A stretch of 64,000 bases of DNA, taken from positions 18,477 to 82,476 of the forward strand of contig JAHCMI010000038.1 in the NCBI GenBank assembly GCA_019192545.1, in the 5' to 3' direction. This DNA comes from Rivularia sp. MS3. GTDB lineage: Bacteria > Cyanobacteriota > Cyanobacteriia > Cyanobacteriales > Nostocaceae. Position numbers and translations under genes: made by a program. Below the pieces are notes generated by a model. It was not told the origin of the DNA. It worked only from the letters and a program-made list of their open reading frames with translations, and searched no databases. Positions 27,672 through 36,363 of this stretch are shown here, piece by piece (position 1 is the first letter of the stretch; each line of letters begins with the position of its first letter).

Positions 27672-28649
27672 TTAATTACAAAGTAAATTATCCAAAGAAA
27701 ATAAATCAACAACATGGGGACACGAATCTTTTTTTATGTTCACATAATTTCTCCACATAGTTAACTCATCATCGCTTAAATAATTAACCCAATCTCCGAC
27801 AACTCCTTTACGTATATGAGCTTTTGACGGATTATTTTTATCACCAACTTCCCGAGAAACTAAAACATCAGATAAATTTCCTTCCGTATCAAGATGTCCT
27901 TCTGCCATAGATTTTTGTTTCATACTTTGAAAATCAGTTGCTCTAGAAATCTCTTCAGCGTTATAAGATTCAACTCCAATAAACTCAGCGAGTTTATGTA
28001 TAGCTGAAATGGCATTATCTTTTTTCATATCCTCATATCTTAAAAATAATGCATCAATTTTTCCTGCTTCAGATGCTTGTAAAAATTCTTCGTGATAGTC
28101 GAACCAATCACCGCCTTCATATTTTTCTGATAGCGCTATTTCGGAAAAGAAATGACTCCACGACCCGTTATAATAAAAAAGATATTTTTTACCTCTGATA
28201 TGATGCCATGCAGAAACAAAAGTATCTAGAGGATGCCTTATACATTGAATTATTCTTGCAGGTTGTTTAATCAAACCGACACTGGCATGAGATTTAAAAA
28301 ATCTTGGAGATTCCATTTTATCCAATTCTGAAAACGTTGAACGCCAGTTTTCTCCACTTGCAGCCCTATCCAACCACAAACAAAGCTCTATATTACTAGC
28401 TCCAGTTGAAATACCTTTTTGGGGAACTTTGTTTATTAAATGTTCAAGAATTGATATAGTCCAAGTTGTGCCAGACTTTGGATAAGTTGCTACATAAATA
28501 TCGCTATCTCTATTTACAAAATGATTTAATACATTATCCATTCCATTTTTGGTAATAAAAGGCGCAGTATAAAAGTTTTCTGGTGCATTTGCATCAAACG
28601 AACGGGGTATACAGTTCATTTGCGGAATTAGAGATAGTTCTTTTTCCAT
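27672..28649 (-). CDS. PAPS-dependent sulfotransferase
   Basis: 325 residues of the cytosolic-type sulfotransferase family. The 5' phosphosulfate loop is YPKSGTTW (56-63). The catalytic His121 is in FKSH. The 3' phosphate-binding segment is RHPLDTFVS (138-146). The C-terminal RKGVVGDW motif (about residue 285) closes the PAPS site. It transfers sulfate from PAPS to a hydroxyl or amine of a small molecule, lipid or glycan. The acceptor is unknown, and bacterial members are mostly in natural product or glycan pathways. The gene is divergent from the small gene at 28722. Confidence 0.9.
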   Translation of the reverse strand: MEKELSLIPQMNCIPRSFDANAPENFYTAPFITKNGMDNVLNHFVNRDSDIYVATYPKSGTTWTISILEHLINKVPQKGISTGASNIELCLWLDRAASGENWRSTFSELDKMESPRFFKSHASVGLIKQPARIIQCIRHPLDTFVSAWHHIRGKKYLFYYNGSWSHFFSEIALSEKYEGGDWFDYHEEFLQASEAGKIDALFLRYEDMKKDNAISAIHKLAEFIGVESYNAEEISRATDFQSMKQKSMAEGHLDTEGNLSDVLVSREVGDKNNPSKAHIRKGVVGDWVNYLSDDELTMWRNYVNIKKDSCPHVVDLFSLDNLLCN

Positions 28650-28721
28650 TATTACTGCTCCTTGAATAACGAAATTTTTCGCATAGTGGTTATTAACGAT
28701 AATATCTTTAATTACACTTGT

Positions 28722-29117
28722 ATGAAAATTAGATATTCCGATTCAACTAATGAAATTGAAATAAACCCATCTAGAAACGATCTATTAAATCTATCCAATA
28801 AATTATTAGAAGATGGTGCCCAAATAACAGCAACAATAGAAGAAAATTCTAAAGCTGCTCCTTATGAAAGATTTTTATCTGGTATCAAGGTAAAAGTGTT
28901 ACCCAAAGAACTTGTAGAGTTCCAAGTCACTTCAAATGATAGACTTTTGATAAAAGGCGATCGCCATAAATTATCTATGTTATGTGAGGTATTGTTATCG
29001 CTTACAGAAGACTGGAGTATAGGCGAATATCCTACCTACAAACACCTCCACATAGAGCATCTTACTTTTGACTACCTTTCTTCAAATTCAATACCAATTG
29101 TAGTCGTATACGCATGA
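28722..29117 (+). CDS. Small cytosolic protein, immunity-protein-like
   Basis: 131 residues from the ATG at 28722; the frame also has a TTG at 28662. The sequence is soluble and mixed alpha/beta: an N-terminal MKIRYSDSTNEIEI strand pair, a helix with DLLNLSNKLL, then EVLLSLTEDW and a C-terminal HLHIEHLTFDYLSSNSIPIVV. The C-terminal HxHIE pattern reminds me of the Imm32-type immunity protein families, but I cannot confirm it. It is divergent from the sulfotransferase gene, with only 72 bases between the start codons. No toxin gene is visible nearby. Confidence 0.5.
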   Translation: MKIRYSDSTNEIEINPSRNDLLNLSNKLLEDGAQITATIEENSKAAPYERFLSGIKVKVLPKELVEFQVTSNDRLLIKGDRHKLSMLCEVLLSLTEDWSIGEYPTYKHLHIEHLTFDYLSSNSIPIVVVYA

Positions 29118-29587
29118 AGTTTTTTTCTTTCTACAAACATTACAAAAAATCATACAACCTTATCAATGTTGGGTTTCTCTGTGTTCAACCCAACCTACCA
29201 TACTGCATCGTCACACACCCTACAACAAATATTTCAAGAAACACGCCAAAATATCCCAGAAACACTTCGATGGTGCGTGACGATATGAACTACTTTGTAA
29301 TCACCTATCAAAATAATCTGCATCGTCACACACCCTACAACTATGCTCTTGCGGACACGCTACGTTAAGGCTCAAGCGAACCTACCATAACTTTTATCTG
29401 GGAAAAAAGTTAGCTTGTTCGTAGTTGCGCTTTAGCGCAACTACGAACAATAGGTTGACTTCTATCAAAATTGTAGTATAACTGTAATATAAGGACTTTT
29501 GCGATTCCTTCCCTTTTCAAAGCCTCTCTTCTCCTAGGAGAGGGGTTTGGAAAGATGTACAACATTTATTAAATTAGGAAAAATATC
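29118..29587. other. Repeat-rich intergenic region before the EF-G paralogue
   Basis: It holds repeated CATCGTCACACACCCTACAA strings (near 29208 and 29321), the palindrome at 29415-29450 and a CCTCTC/GGAGAGG hairpin near 29526. An 84-codon frame here overlaps repeats and is not credible as a gene. AGGAAAA precedes the ATG at 29588. Confidence 0.5.
29415..29450. repeat. Dispersed palindrome, GTTCGTAGTTGC family, copy 3 (perfect)
   Basis: A perfect 16-bp stem with a TTTA loop. It is the cleanest member of the family and probably represents the folded core. Confidence 0.75.
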
Positions 29588-31609
29588 ATGGTTGTTCCCC
29601 GAACGCGCATCCGAAATATCGGTATCTCCGCTCACATAGACTCTGGAAAGACGACATTGAGCGAGCGCATTCTCTTCTATACGGGTAGAATCCATGCAAT
29701 TGAGGAAGTACGTGGAGGTGGTAAGGGTGCCACTATGGACTTCGGTGATTTGGAGAGAGAACACGGTATTACTATCTCTTCGGCTGCTACTAGTTGTCAA
29801 TGGCAAGGTACACAGATTAATTTAATTGATACTCCCGGACATATCGATTTTACGATTGAAGTTGAGCGTGCTTTGCGCGTACTTGACGGTGCTGTAATGG
29901 TACTTTGTGCTGTTGCTGGGGTGCAGTCTCAGTCGATTACTGTTGACAGACAGATGAAGCGTTATAGCGTACCTCGTATAGCCTTTGTCAATAAGATGGA
30001 TCGAACTGGTGCGAATCCGTTTAAAGTTGTGGAAGCAATGCGTGATTCTTTGAATTTGAATGCATTGTTGTTGCAATACCCTATCGGTGCTGAAAGTGAG
30101 TTTGAAGGGGTTATCGATTTAATTGCAATGGAGGCTCATTTTTATGAAGGTGAAAATGGCCAAAATTGGGTTAAACGAGAGATTCCCGACGAATTGAAGC
30201 AAGAAGCGGAAAGCTCGCGAGAGAAAATGCTTGATACTCTATCTTTGTTTTCTGAAGAGATGACACAGAGATTGGTAGAGGATGAAGAAGTTTCTCAGGA
30301 GTTGATTTGGAAAACTATCCGGCAAGCAACTTTGAATTTAGAGCTTGTACCCGTACTATTAGGTTCGGCTTTCAAGAATAAGGGAGTGCAGAATCTATTG
30401 GACGCTGTTTCTCTTTATTTACCTTCCCCTGTAGATAAGGAATGCATTACCGCAACAGTTTGTGAAACTGGTGAATCTGTAAATGTTAATTTGAATTCTG
30501 ATGCACCTTTGGTTGCTTTAGCGTTCAAATTAACGATGGAGTCTTTCGGACAATTAACTTATATCCGCGTTTATTCAGGTATTCTCAACCAAGGCGACAC
30601 CATCTATAATTCCCGCACTGGGGAAAAGGTGCAGGTTGGTAGATTATTAAAAATGCACGCTAACAAGCGAGAAGATATAAACCAAGCTGTCGCGGGGGAT
30701 ATCGTAGCGCTTATGAGTGTTGATTGTGCTTCGGGAGATACATTCTGTTCGTCAGAAACACGAGTATCTTTAGAAAATATATTCGTACCCGAGCCTGTAA
30801 TTACTTTGGCGATTGAAGTTAAGAAAAATCAGGATTTGGATAAAGTATCTAAAGCCTTAAATCGCTTTCAAAAAGAAGATCCCACCTTCCGCGTCAAAGT
30901 AGACAAGGAGTCAAATGAAACATTGATTTCCGGTATGGGTGAACTGCACCTAGAAATTTACATCGAGCGGATGAAGCGGGAATATTACTTAGATATTGCA
31001 GTCGGTAAACCTAAAGTATCTTATCGGGAAGCGATTTCTCAACGAGCCACCTTTGATTATAAATTGAAAAAACAAACTAGCGGCCCCGGACAATACGCTC
31101 ACGTAGTTGGGTATATTGAACCTTGTGAAGAACAGTTTGTATTTGAGAATAAAGTCTTTGGTGGTGCGATTCCTAAAGAATATATCGGAGGAGTAGAGAA
31201 AGGTTTTCTGGAAGCGATGAATTTGGGAATGCTAGAAGGATATCCGGTGATGGGGGTAAAAATAGTTTTAGAAAACGGTTCCCATCATATGGTTGATTCT
31301 TCGGAGTTTGCTTTTAGAATGGCTGCTCAACAAGCATTTGCTCAAGCTTTTATGAAAGCTAAACCTCATTTGCTCGAACCAATCATGTCAGTTGAAGTGG
31401 AGACACCAGACGAATTTTTAGGAAGAGTTCAAGGTGATTTATCTTCAAGACGAGGTTTATTATTGGGTTCTCAAACCATGCAAGGATTTACAATTGTTCG
31501 TGCTGAAGTACCCTTAACGCAAATGTTTGGATATTCCGGTAACTTGCGCTCCTTGACTTCCGGTATGGCTACGTTTTCAATGCAGTTTGCTTGTTATCGG
31601 CAAGCGTAA
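29588..31609 (+). CDS. Elongation factor G paralogue
   Basis: 673 residues with the full EF-G domain order and all GTPase motifs: G1 AHIDSGKT, G2 in EHGITI, G3 DTPGH, G4 NKMD. The loop reads HIDSGKTT where main bacterial EF-G has HIDAGKTT, and the switch I region has an insert (VRGGGKGATMDFGDLE). Both features resemble the mitochondrial EF-G1/spdEFG-like group. EHGITI also has His where ERGITI is usual. No rpsL, rpsG or tuf is adjacent, so this is not the str-operon copy but a second EF-G. It may serve translocation or ribosome recycling under particular conditions. Confidence 0.88.
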   Translation: MVVPRTRIRNIGISAHIDSGKTTLSERILFYTGRIHAIEEVRGGGKGATMDFGDLEREHGITISSAATSCQWQGTQINLIDTPGHIDFTIEVERALRVLDGAVMVLCAVAGVQSQSITVDRQMKRYSVPRIAFVNKMDRTGANPFKVVEAMRDSLNLNALLLQYPIGAESEFEGVIDLIAMEAHFYEGENGQNWVKREIPDELKQEAESSREKMLDTLSLFSEEMTQRLVEDEEVSQELIWKTIRQATLNLELVPVLLGSAFKNKGVQNLLDAVSLYLPSPVDKECITATVCETGESVNVNLNSDAPLVALAFKLTMESFGQLTYIRVYSGILNQGDTIYNSRTGEKVQVGRLLKMHANKREDINQAVAGDIVALMSVDCASGDTFCSSETRVSLENIFVPEPVITLAIEVKKNQDLDKVSKALNRFQKEDPTFRVKVDKESNETLISGMGELHLEIYIERMKREYYLDIAVGKPKVSYREAISQRATFDYKLKKQTSGPGQYAHVVGYIEPCEEQFVFENKVFGGAIPKEYIGGVEKGFLEAMNLGMLEGYPVMGVKIVLENGSHHMVDSSEFAFRMAAQQAFAQAFMKAKPHLLEPIMSVEVETPDEFLGRVQGDLSSRRGLLLGSQTMQGFTIVRAEVPLTQMFGYSGNLRSLTSGMATFSMQFACYRQA

Positions 31610-31921
31610 ATATTCGGTTGAGTGCAGTAAAGTGATACCTCACCTCGCCTTCCGGGCACCCCTGGGAATACGGTGAGGCTGTGATTTGTATTCTGCTCAA
31701 CTGCAAAGCACTATAATCTTACAGATGCGGTTTTAATACCGTGTCTGTAGATTTTTTAGACGCAATAGCTGAGAAATGTATAAATTACTCTTTGAAAAAG
31801 TTGTAAATCATTTTTAGATATTTGAAAGGTAGTACCCTGACGACTTAGAAAGCGCCAGTTTTGCTATATCGAATAACTATTAATGATATTACTGCCACGG
31901 TAGTAGAGGAGTGTAATAAAA
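31610..31921. other. Intergenic DNA after the EF-G paralogue
   Basis: A CTCACC/GGTGAGG palindromic stretch lies near 31635-31678, close to the stop codon. An AGAGGAG ribosome binding site precedes the GTG start at 31922. Nothing else is seen. Confidence 0.45.
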
Positions 31922-32584
31922 GTGAAAAATAGAAAGTTAATTAAAATAAGATTATCATCTTATAATAAATATACTCGTTTATTAATAACGCTTATATTTC
32001 TTTTTTTCATTCCTGTTTTGATAACCTCTAAAATAGGGATAGCTATTTTCTCATTCGTGAAATTAACAGCAATTTTAACAGCAGTCAAAACATTTTTACT
32101 ACGCCCAAAAGATTTGTATTTATGTATAGTGCTTGCTTGTTTAGCTCTTGTTGGTGATTTAATTTATCTGTCTGCACCGGAAAGCTATACCTGGCTGGCA
32201 TTTATAGCTCATTTAATTAGTTCGGGATTTTTAATAGTATCAATTCTTTTTATCACTCGCGATATAGTTACGAGCAAAAAAGTTAATCGCGACACTATTA
32301 TTGGTAGCATTTCAATTTATTTATTAATTGGAATACTATGGTTTTTAGTATATTTAAATATTCAGCTATTTGATGTCAATGCATTTTCTTATTTGGGTAA
32401 GGCAGTGCAGAAACCATTTGACTTACTTTATTTTAGTTTTACAACTTTAACTACTGTGGGTTATGGTGATATTGTTCCGGTAAATTCTGCCGCTAAAGCT
32501 TTTGCAAATATGGAAGGAATATTTGGTGTATTATTCCCGGCTGTATTTATTGCTAAATTAGTTGGAAATTTACCAAACTCCTAA
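31922..32584 (+). CDS. Potassium channel family protein
   Basis: 220 residues with several hydrophobic segments before the pore, a pore helix, and the K+ selectivity filter TTVGYGD (177-183). A last helix (FGVLFPAVFIAKLVGNL) follows. There is no Arg-rich S4 helix, so voltage gating is unlikely, and no cytoplasmic RCK/TrkA domain. It starts at GTG, supported by an AGGAG about ten bases upstream. It probably conducts K+ across the plasma or thylakoid membrane. Confidence 0.87.
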   Translation: MKNRKLIKIRLSSYNKYTRLLITLIFLFFIPVLITSKIGIAIFSFVKLTAILTAVKTFLLRPKDLYLCIVLACLALVGDLIYLSAPESYTWLAFIAHLISSGFLIVSILFITRDIVTSKKVNRDTIIGSISIYLLIGILWFLVYLNIQLFDVNAFSYLGKAVQKPFDLLYFSFTTLTTVGYGDIVPVNSAAKAFANMEGIFGVLFPAVFIAKLVGNLPNS

Positions 32585-32695
32585 AACATCAGATTGACAA
32601 GAATAAGTAGTTAAACAGAATTAATTACACATTGTCATTGCTTCGTTCGCAATGACGGTAAATATTTTTGTTCACTTACTTAAATAAAAACTGAT

Positions 32696-32723
32696 AAACC
32701 CGGTTTTCAACAAACCGGATTTA
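32696..32723. repeat. AAACCCGGTTT hairpin family, copy 3
   Basis: AAACCCGGTTTT is followed by an imperfect reverse complement (AAACCGGATTT). It lies between the convergent channel and TerB-like genes. Confidence 0.5.
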
Positions 32724-32762
32724 TTTATCAAAAAAAATATTTTGTTCAACCCAAAATACTGC

Positions 32763-33173
32763 TTAACTATTAACTTGAAAAACCTGAGAAATATTTTTTA
32801 ATAAGTCCTTTTCTTCAGCAGAAAATTCTGCATCAGCCATTGCTAAATCGTTACATACCAATAAAACCTGAGCTTTGACAGCTTCGCTTTCAATACGAGT
32901 ATTGATATCTTTTAAGAAAACATGCATTTTCTCATCATTCGATAAAGCCGTTCTAATTTTAGGCGTAACCTTACCAAAATAAAATTCTAAAGATAAAGGC
33001 GATTCCCATTTTATACTGGTTGCATATTCTTTGATTGCTTCATCTTCTGCAAGTTTGAGATTTTTATCGCTGTACATTATCATCATCATTAATTCGATGA
33101 TTGCTTCTCGCTCGTTTTGAGTTACATCTTGCTTGGCAATTTCACTCAAGGATAAACGCAATTTATCTCGCAT
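32763..33173 (-). CDS. TerB-like tellurite resistance family protein
   Basis: 136 residues, all helical, with the paired acidic motifs of TerB-like domains: EAIIELMMMIMYSDKNLKLA in the first half and NDLAMADAEFSAEEKDLL in the second. These domains bind metal ions and membranes. The tellurite name is historical. It is convergent with the K+ channel gene. Confidence 0.75.
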   Translation of the reverse strand: MRDKLRLSLSEIAKQDVTQNEREAIIELMMMIMYSDKNLKLAEDEAIKEYATSIKWESPLSLEFYFGKVTPKIRTALSNDEKMHVFLKDINTRIESEAVKAQVLLVCNDLAMADAEFSAEEKDLLKNISQVFQVNS

Positions 33174-33291
33174 TTTTTTATTTATACCAATACACCGTTT
33201 ATATCATATGCAAGTTAACAACTATATTAAAGTGATTTATTATACACTTGAGTAGGAGATGAATAAATAAATGCTTTTGACAATTTCCGTA

Positions 33292-33391
33292 AAAAAATGG
33301 GGCGGGCTTTTTAACAAGCCCTTGGGTTCTAGCCAAGGGACTCGTCCGTTCTGGGTCGAAGACCCAGAACGGGAAGCCCGCCCCATTTTTT
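33292..33391. mobile_element. 100-bp cloverleaf-like palindromic element
   Basis: The ends 33292-33309 and 33374-33391 are perfect 18-bp inverted repeats ending in A-run/T-run. Between them lie two more hairpins: CCCTTGG (33319-33325) with CCAAGGG (33333-33339), and GTTCTGGGTC (33348-33357) with GACCCAGAAC (33361-33370, 3-base loop). The right outer edge (AACCTTAAAAAATG with TCACGAGAT) recurs inverted at about 41988-42014. It could be a mobile palindrome, a structured RNA or a bidirectional terminator. Confidence 0.6.
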
Positions 33392-33465
33392 AAGGTTTCA
33401 TCTCGTGACTTTGAATTGGATATAATTACGTAATATTTGCAAATGCCTGTCAGCCCAGAGTAAGC

Positions 33466-34098
33466 TTAATCTTGGATTTTACTGGCGTAAGTTTTATCTA
33501 AAATTTTTACGTCAAGAAACTCAGGTTGGTAAGCTTGAACATAGTTGAGTAATTTATCTAAATCTTCTTTATTGGTTAATCCGATACATCCTGCCGTACC
33601 ATCTTCCCCATTGTTTTTTTCAAAAGATGGATCGACATGAAAACCTAAAGCCGAACGTTCTGTTTTAAACTTAGGCTGTATTGGTAGAAAATGCTCTCCT
33701 GCTTCGGCGATCGCACCTGGAATTGTAGAGGTAGCAACAGTATATTTCCCATCTGGTAAAGGAGCCTCGGTGCCGCTTTGGTGGCGGTTTCTGGTTTGCG
33801 TAAACTTTCTTCCCGATACTCCAATCAAGCTATGAACTAACTTTCCATCTGCATATAGACTAATTTTGTAGAGAGGATTATCCAGAGCATTGGTTTGTCC
33901 TGTTGGCGTTAGAGTCATAAAATTACCAAAATAATTAAGCGGGTTAGTATTTCTAGTGGCAATTTTGGAGTCTTGTGAATTGGGCTTTGGGCTTTGATTG
34001 GGAGTAACAAGATTATTAATTTGTTTTTCTTGTTGTTTTGATTGACAGCTAACAAGTATCAAAGAAATCAAAGAAAACAAAAAGATTCGGATTAACAT
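33466..34098 (-). CDS. L,D-transpeptidase (YkuD-like) lipoprotein
   Basis: About 210 residues from the ATG ending at 34098. A lipoprotein signal (MLIRIFLFSLISLILVSC) places the lipidated Cys at residue 18. A Ser/Asn-rich linker follows, then a domain with the L,D-transpeptidase signature: SALGFHVDPSF with the catalytic His, and about 19 residues later GTAGCIGL with the catalytic Cys. It most likely modifies peptidoglycan cross-links in the periplasm. The open frame extends 19 codons further upstream, but those lack signal-peptide character. RHQSGTEAPLPDGKY is also typical of the family core. Confidence 0.8.
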   Translation of the reverse strand: MLIRIFLFSLISLILVSCQSKQQEKQINNLVTPNQSPKPNSQDSKIATRNTNPLNYFGNFMTLTPTGQTNALDNPLYKISLYADGKLVHSLIGVSGRKFTQTRNRHQSGTEAPLPDGKYTVATSTIPGAIAEAGEHFLPIQPKFKTERSALGFHVDPSFEKNNGEDGTAGCIGLTNKEDLDKLLNYVQAYQPEFLDVKILDKTYASKIQD

Positions 34099-34461
34099 TA
34101 GCCCAGCATGAATTTCGATGTTTCTCAAATGTAATTGCTTTGTTATACATTCCACCTGAGAAAATTCACTTATTTTTATTTTTGTAGAGAATTACTTAGC
34201 TTGTGTTGTTGAATTTAAATATCTGCTTTGACCGAAAATAAAGGGATTCAAGCCCCGCCCTTGTAGGGCGGCTTTCTATAATAATTATGATATTGTTTAG
34301 ATATAGCGTTATTAATAGTTAATAATCGGTGAAAGCTAGTACTTCGCCACATTAGTTATGAGGGCTGAATCATTGTTCTTAGTGGCGATTTAGCGCTGTA
34401 AGCGGAGCTTTCTCGCAGAGTAGCGTAACTACAAACCGAGTGTATTCTTTGGGACAAGGTA
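34099..34461. other. Intergenic region with two hairpin repeats
   Basis: A GCCCCGCCCT/AGGGCGGC hairpin (34251-34274) lies near its middle. A degenerate member of the GTTCGTAGTTGC palindrome family (about 34379-34438) lies near the phosphoesterase gene. No gene is seen. Confidence 0.45.
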
Positions 34462-35469
34462 CTAACTCTTAACTCCTAACTCCTTCATTACCTGCAACCA
34501 CTCCGAAGGTGTTCGTAAAGTTTGCTTGAGAAAATCGCTATCAAGTCCGCTAGAATTTGCTTTATATAGAAGAGTCGCATAACTATAATTGCGAGCTTGT
34601 TTTTTAAAGTTATCGGCACCGTGAGCGGAAATTAATTCTGTTAATTTTTCTTCTACCTTAGTAATTATTTTGGGAGCAAGAGATAATAAATTATTCATCC
34701 ATCGCTCTTTTTCAATCATAAAATTAGATAATTCTGGATTTCGCGAATCCCTATCGCTGCAAATAGCTTTGATTTTGTCCCATTTATAAGTATTCCAGGG
34801 TTTAGCCATCATCACGGGTAATTGCCATTTCGGAATTTCTTCACGCCAATAATCTTTGGCTGCTTGTACCTGTATAATTTCAAAGCTAGGTAAAATTAAT
34901 CCGGTTAATCTTGCACCATGACAAGCGGCAGTATCAATACCGTAAACTTTTCCTTCAACTATCAACGGATTATCGCCGACGACATGATGACCAAAAATTA
35001 CTGGTTTTTCGCCAGTATATAATTCGCTCCAGTATGTATCTCCGTAGCGTTTCGATAAATGCTTCTCACCAGCAGTACAACCGCATAAAACTTCTTCTCT
35101 TTGTTTCTCAATTGGTATATCATTTTCTACTGCCGCATGAACCAAAATTGCTTCTGCGGTTTCATGATAGTAGGGTAAATGACTTGCCCATTCCAGAAAT
35201 TCTTCGTAGCGATCGCCAAATTGTAGTTTAACGATTTCTTGAGAGTAGGAAAGGGTTTTGCGTAAGTGTTTGCGCTCGTGATTGCCCATCAATACGATGG
35301 TGTTGGGACGATTTCTGAGAAAATCATATACTTTAACCGAATCAGTACCCCTATCTACAATGTCTCCCAGCGACACCAAACAATCTTCTTGAGTTATTTT
35401 GGCTTTGGCTAATAGTTCAATAAGTTCCTGATAACAACCATGAATATCGCCAACTACTATTGTTCGCAT
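34462..35469 (-). CDS. Metallophosphoesterase (PP2A/ApaH-like)
   Basis: 335 residues. The N-terminal half is a calcineurin-like phosphoesterase: GDIHGCY, then SLGDIVDRGTDS, then LMGNHERKHL, then VHAAVEND and FGHHVVG give the full set of dinuclear metal ligands. Residues 215-335 are a helical extension not seen in short bacterial Ser/Thr phosphatases. It may act on phosphoproteins or dinucleotides; the extension could direct specificity. The ATG directly precedes the family's MRTIVVGDIHG start. Confidence 0.85.
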   Translation of the reverse strand: MRTIVVGDIHGCYQELIELLAKAKITQEDCLVSLGDIVDRGTDSVKVYDFLRNRPNTIVLMGNHERKHLRKTLSYSQEIVKLQFGDRYEEFLEWASHLPYYHETAEAILVHAAVENDIPIEKQREEVLCGCTAGEKHLSKRYGDTYWSELYTGEKPVIFGHHVVGDNPLIVEGKVYGIDTAACHGARLTGLILPSFEIIQVQAAKDYWREEIPKWQLPVMMAKPWNTYKWDKIKAICSDRDSRNPELSNFMIEKERWMNNLLSLAPKIITKVEEKLTELISAHGADNFKKQARNYSYATLLYKANSSGLDSDFLKQTLRTPSEWLQVMKELGVKS

Positions 35470-35556
35470 GGTTCGAGTGTGAGAGTTAGGGGAATGATGT
35501 GCTAATACAGTATAGCTTAGGGCTTATTAATAATGCTGCAAGATGTCAGAATATAA

Positions 35557-36129
35557 ATGAATATTGGAAGCAAGATATTAATATTTATAACCATTACTGT
35601 TTGTATTGCTATTCTTTCAATTAGCATTTATCCCGGTGCTTTGGCTAGTTTATGGTTTGCATTTGTATTAATTTCAATTATCTGCTTACCAATATTTATA
35701 GTTGTGGGTATTTTTGCGTTGATAGTTTTAGGTAGACGGGGGGTATTTAGTAAATATAATATTCCTTGGAGGCTAATTAAAACAACTGCTGGGATAGTAC
35801 TTTTATCTTGTATCCTGCTTAAATTATATATTCCCCGTCGTTTGGCTTTTTTTGCATCGCAATCGGCATTTGAACAAGTTATAGTAAGCGGAAAAATAAC
35901 CGCAAATCAGCAGTTTGGTTTGTACAAAGTTGATAAATATGCTGTTGTTTTTGATGGTGGCAAATATTTTCGAGTTAACACCAGTGGTAATGGATTTAGT
36001 CCTGATATAACTTCCTATGGCTTTGTCTATCAACCCAATCTTAAAGTAAGTCCATTTGGTAATGCGAATTATCAAGTATTTAATTTGTATGGAAATTGGT
36101 ATTGGTTTCAAGCATCTAATGATTATTAA
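35557..36129 (+). CDS. Hypothetical membrane protein
   Basis: 190 residues. Three hydrophobic helices occupy the first 100 residues. A soluble C-terminal domain of about 90 residues follows, with aromatic beta-like segments (QQFGLYKVDKYAVVFDGGKY and NANYQVFNLYGNWYWF). No family is recognised. It is divergent from the phosphoesterase gene, separated by 87 bases. Confidence 0.55.
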   Translation: MNIGSKILIFITITVCIAILSISIYPGALASLWFAFVLISIICLPIFIVVGIFALIVLGRRGVFSKYNIPWRLIKTTAGIVLLSCILLKLYIPRRLAFFASQSAFEQVIVSGKITANQQFGLYKVDKYAVVFDGGKYFRVNTSGNGFSPDITSYGFVYQPNLKVSPFGNANYQVFNLYGNWYWFQASNDY

Positions 36130-36212
36130 TAAACGTGCAGGTGAATGAAAAAAGTTGTATCCAGCTTTTAGCTAATCTAGGTTTAATACGCGAGCGCCGT
36201 CTATAGGATTTT

Positions 36213-36245
36213 GGTGCGTTAGGCTGAAGCCATAACGCACCCTAC
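36213..36245. mobile_element. GTAGGGTGYGTTA inverted-repeat element, copy 3 (short)
   Basis: GGTGCGTTA pairs with TAACGCACC, with GGC/GCC inside. It lies between the membrane protein gene and the response regulator gene, which converge here. Confidence 0.55.
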
Positions 36246-36363
36246 AAATTCTATATACCAATTACTGGATTCAAAATAAAACATATAAATCCTGTTACAA
36301 ATTGACTATTCATTACCTATTACCAAACCCCACAGATAGGATTAGTTTTTCCCAAAAATAATA

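Noticed and set aside
27031..29117. Toxin-immunity or defence island made of the macrodomain, sulfotransferase and small protein genes
   Set aside because: No toxin, nuclease or ADP-ribosyltransferase gene is present, the genes lie on different strands, and each has ordinary stand-alone roles.
29114..29368. 84-codon frame after the small immunity-like gene
   Set aside because: It overlaps repeated CATCGTCACACACCCTACAA strings, has no ribosome binding site and encodes no recognisable sequence.
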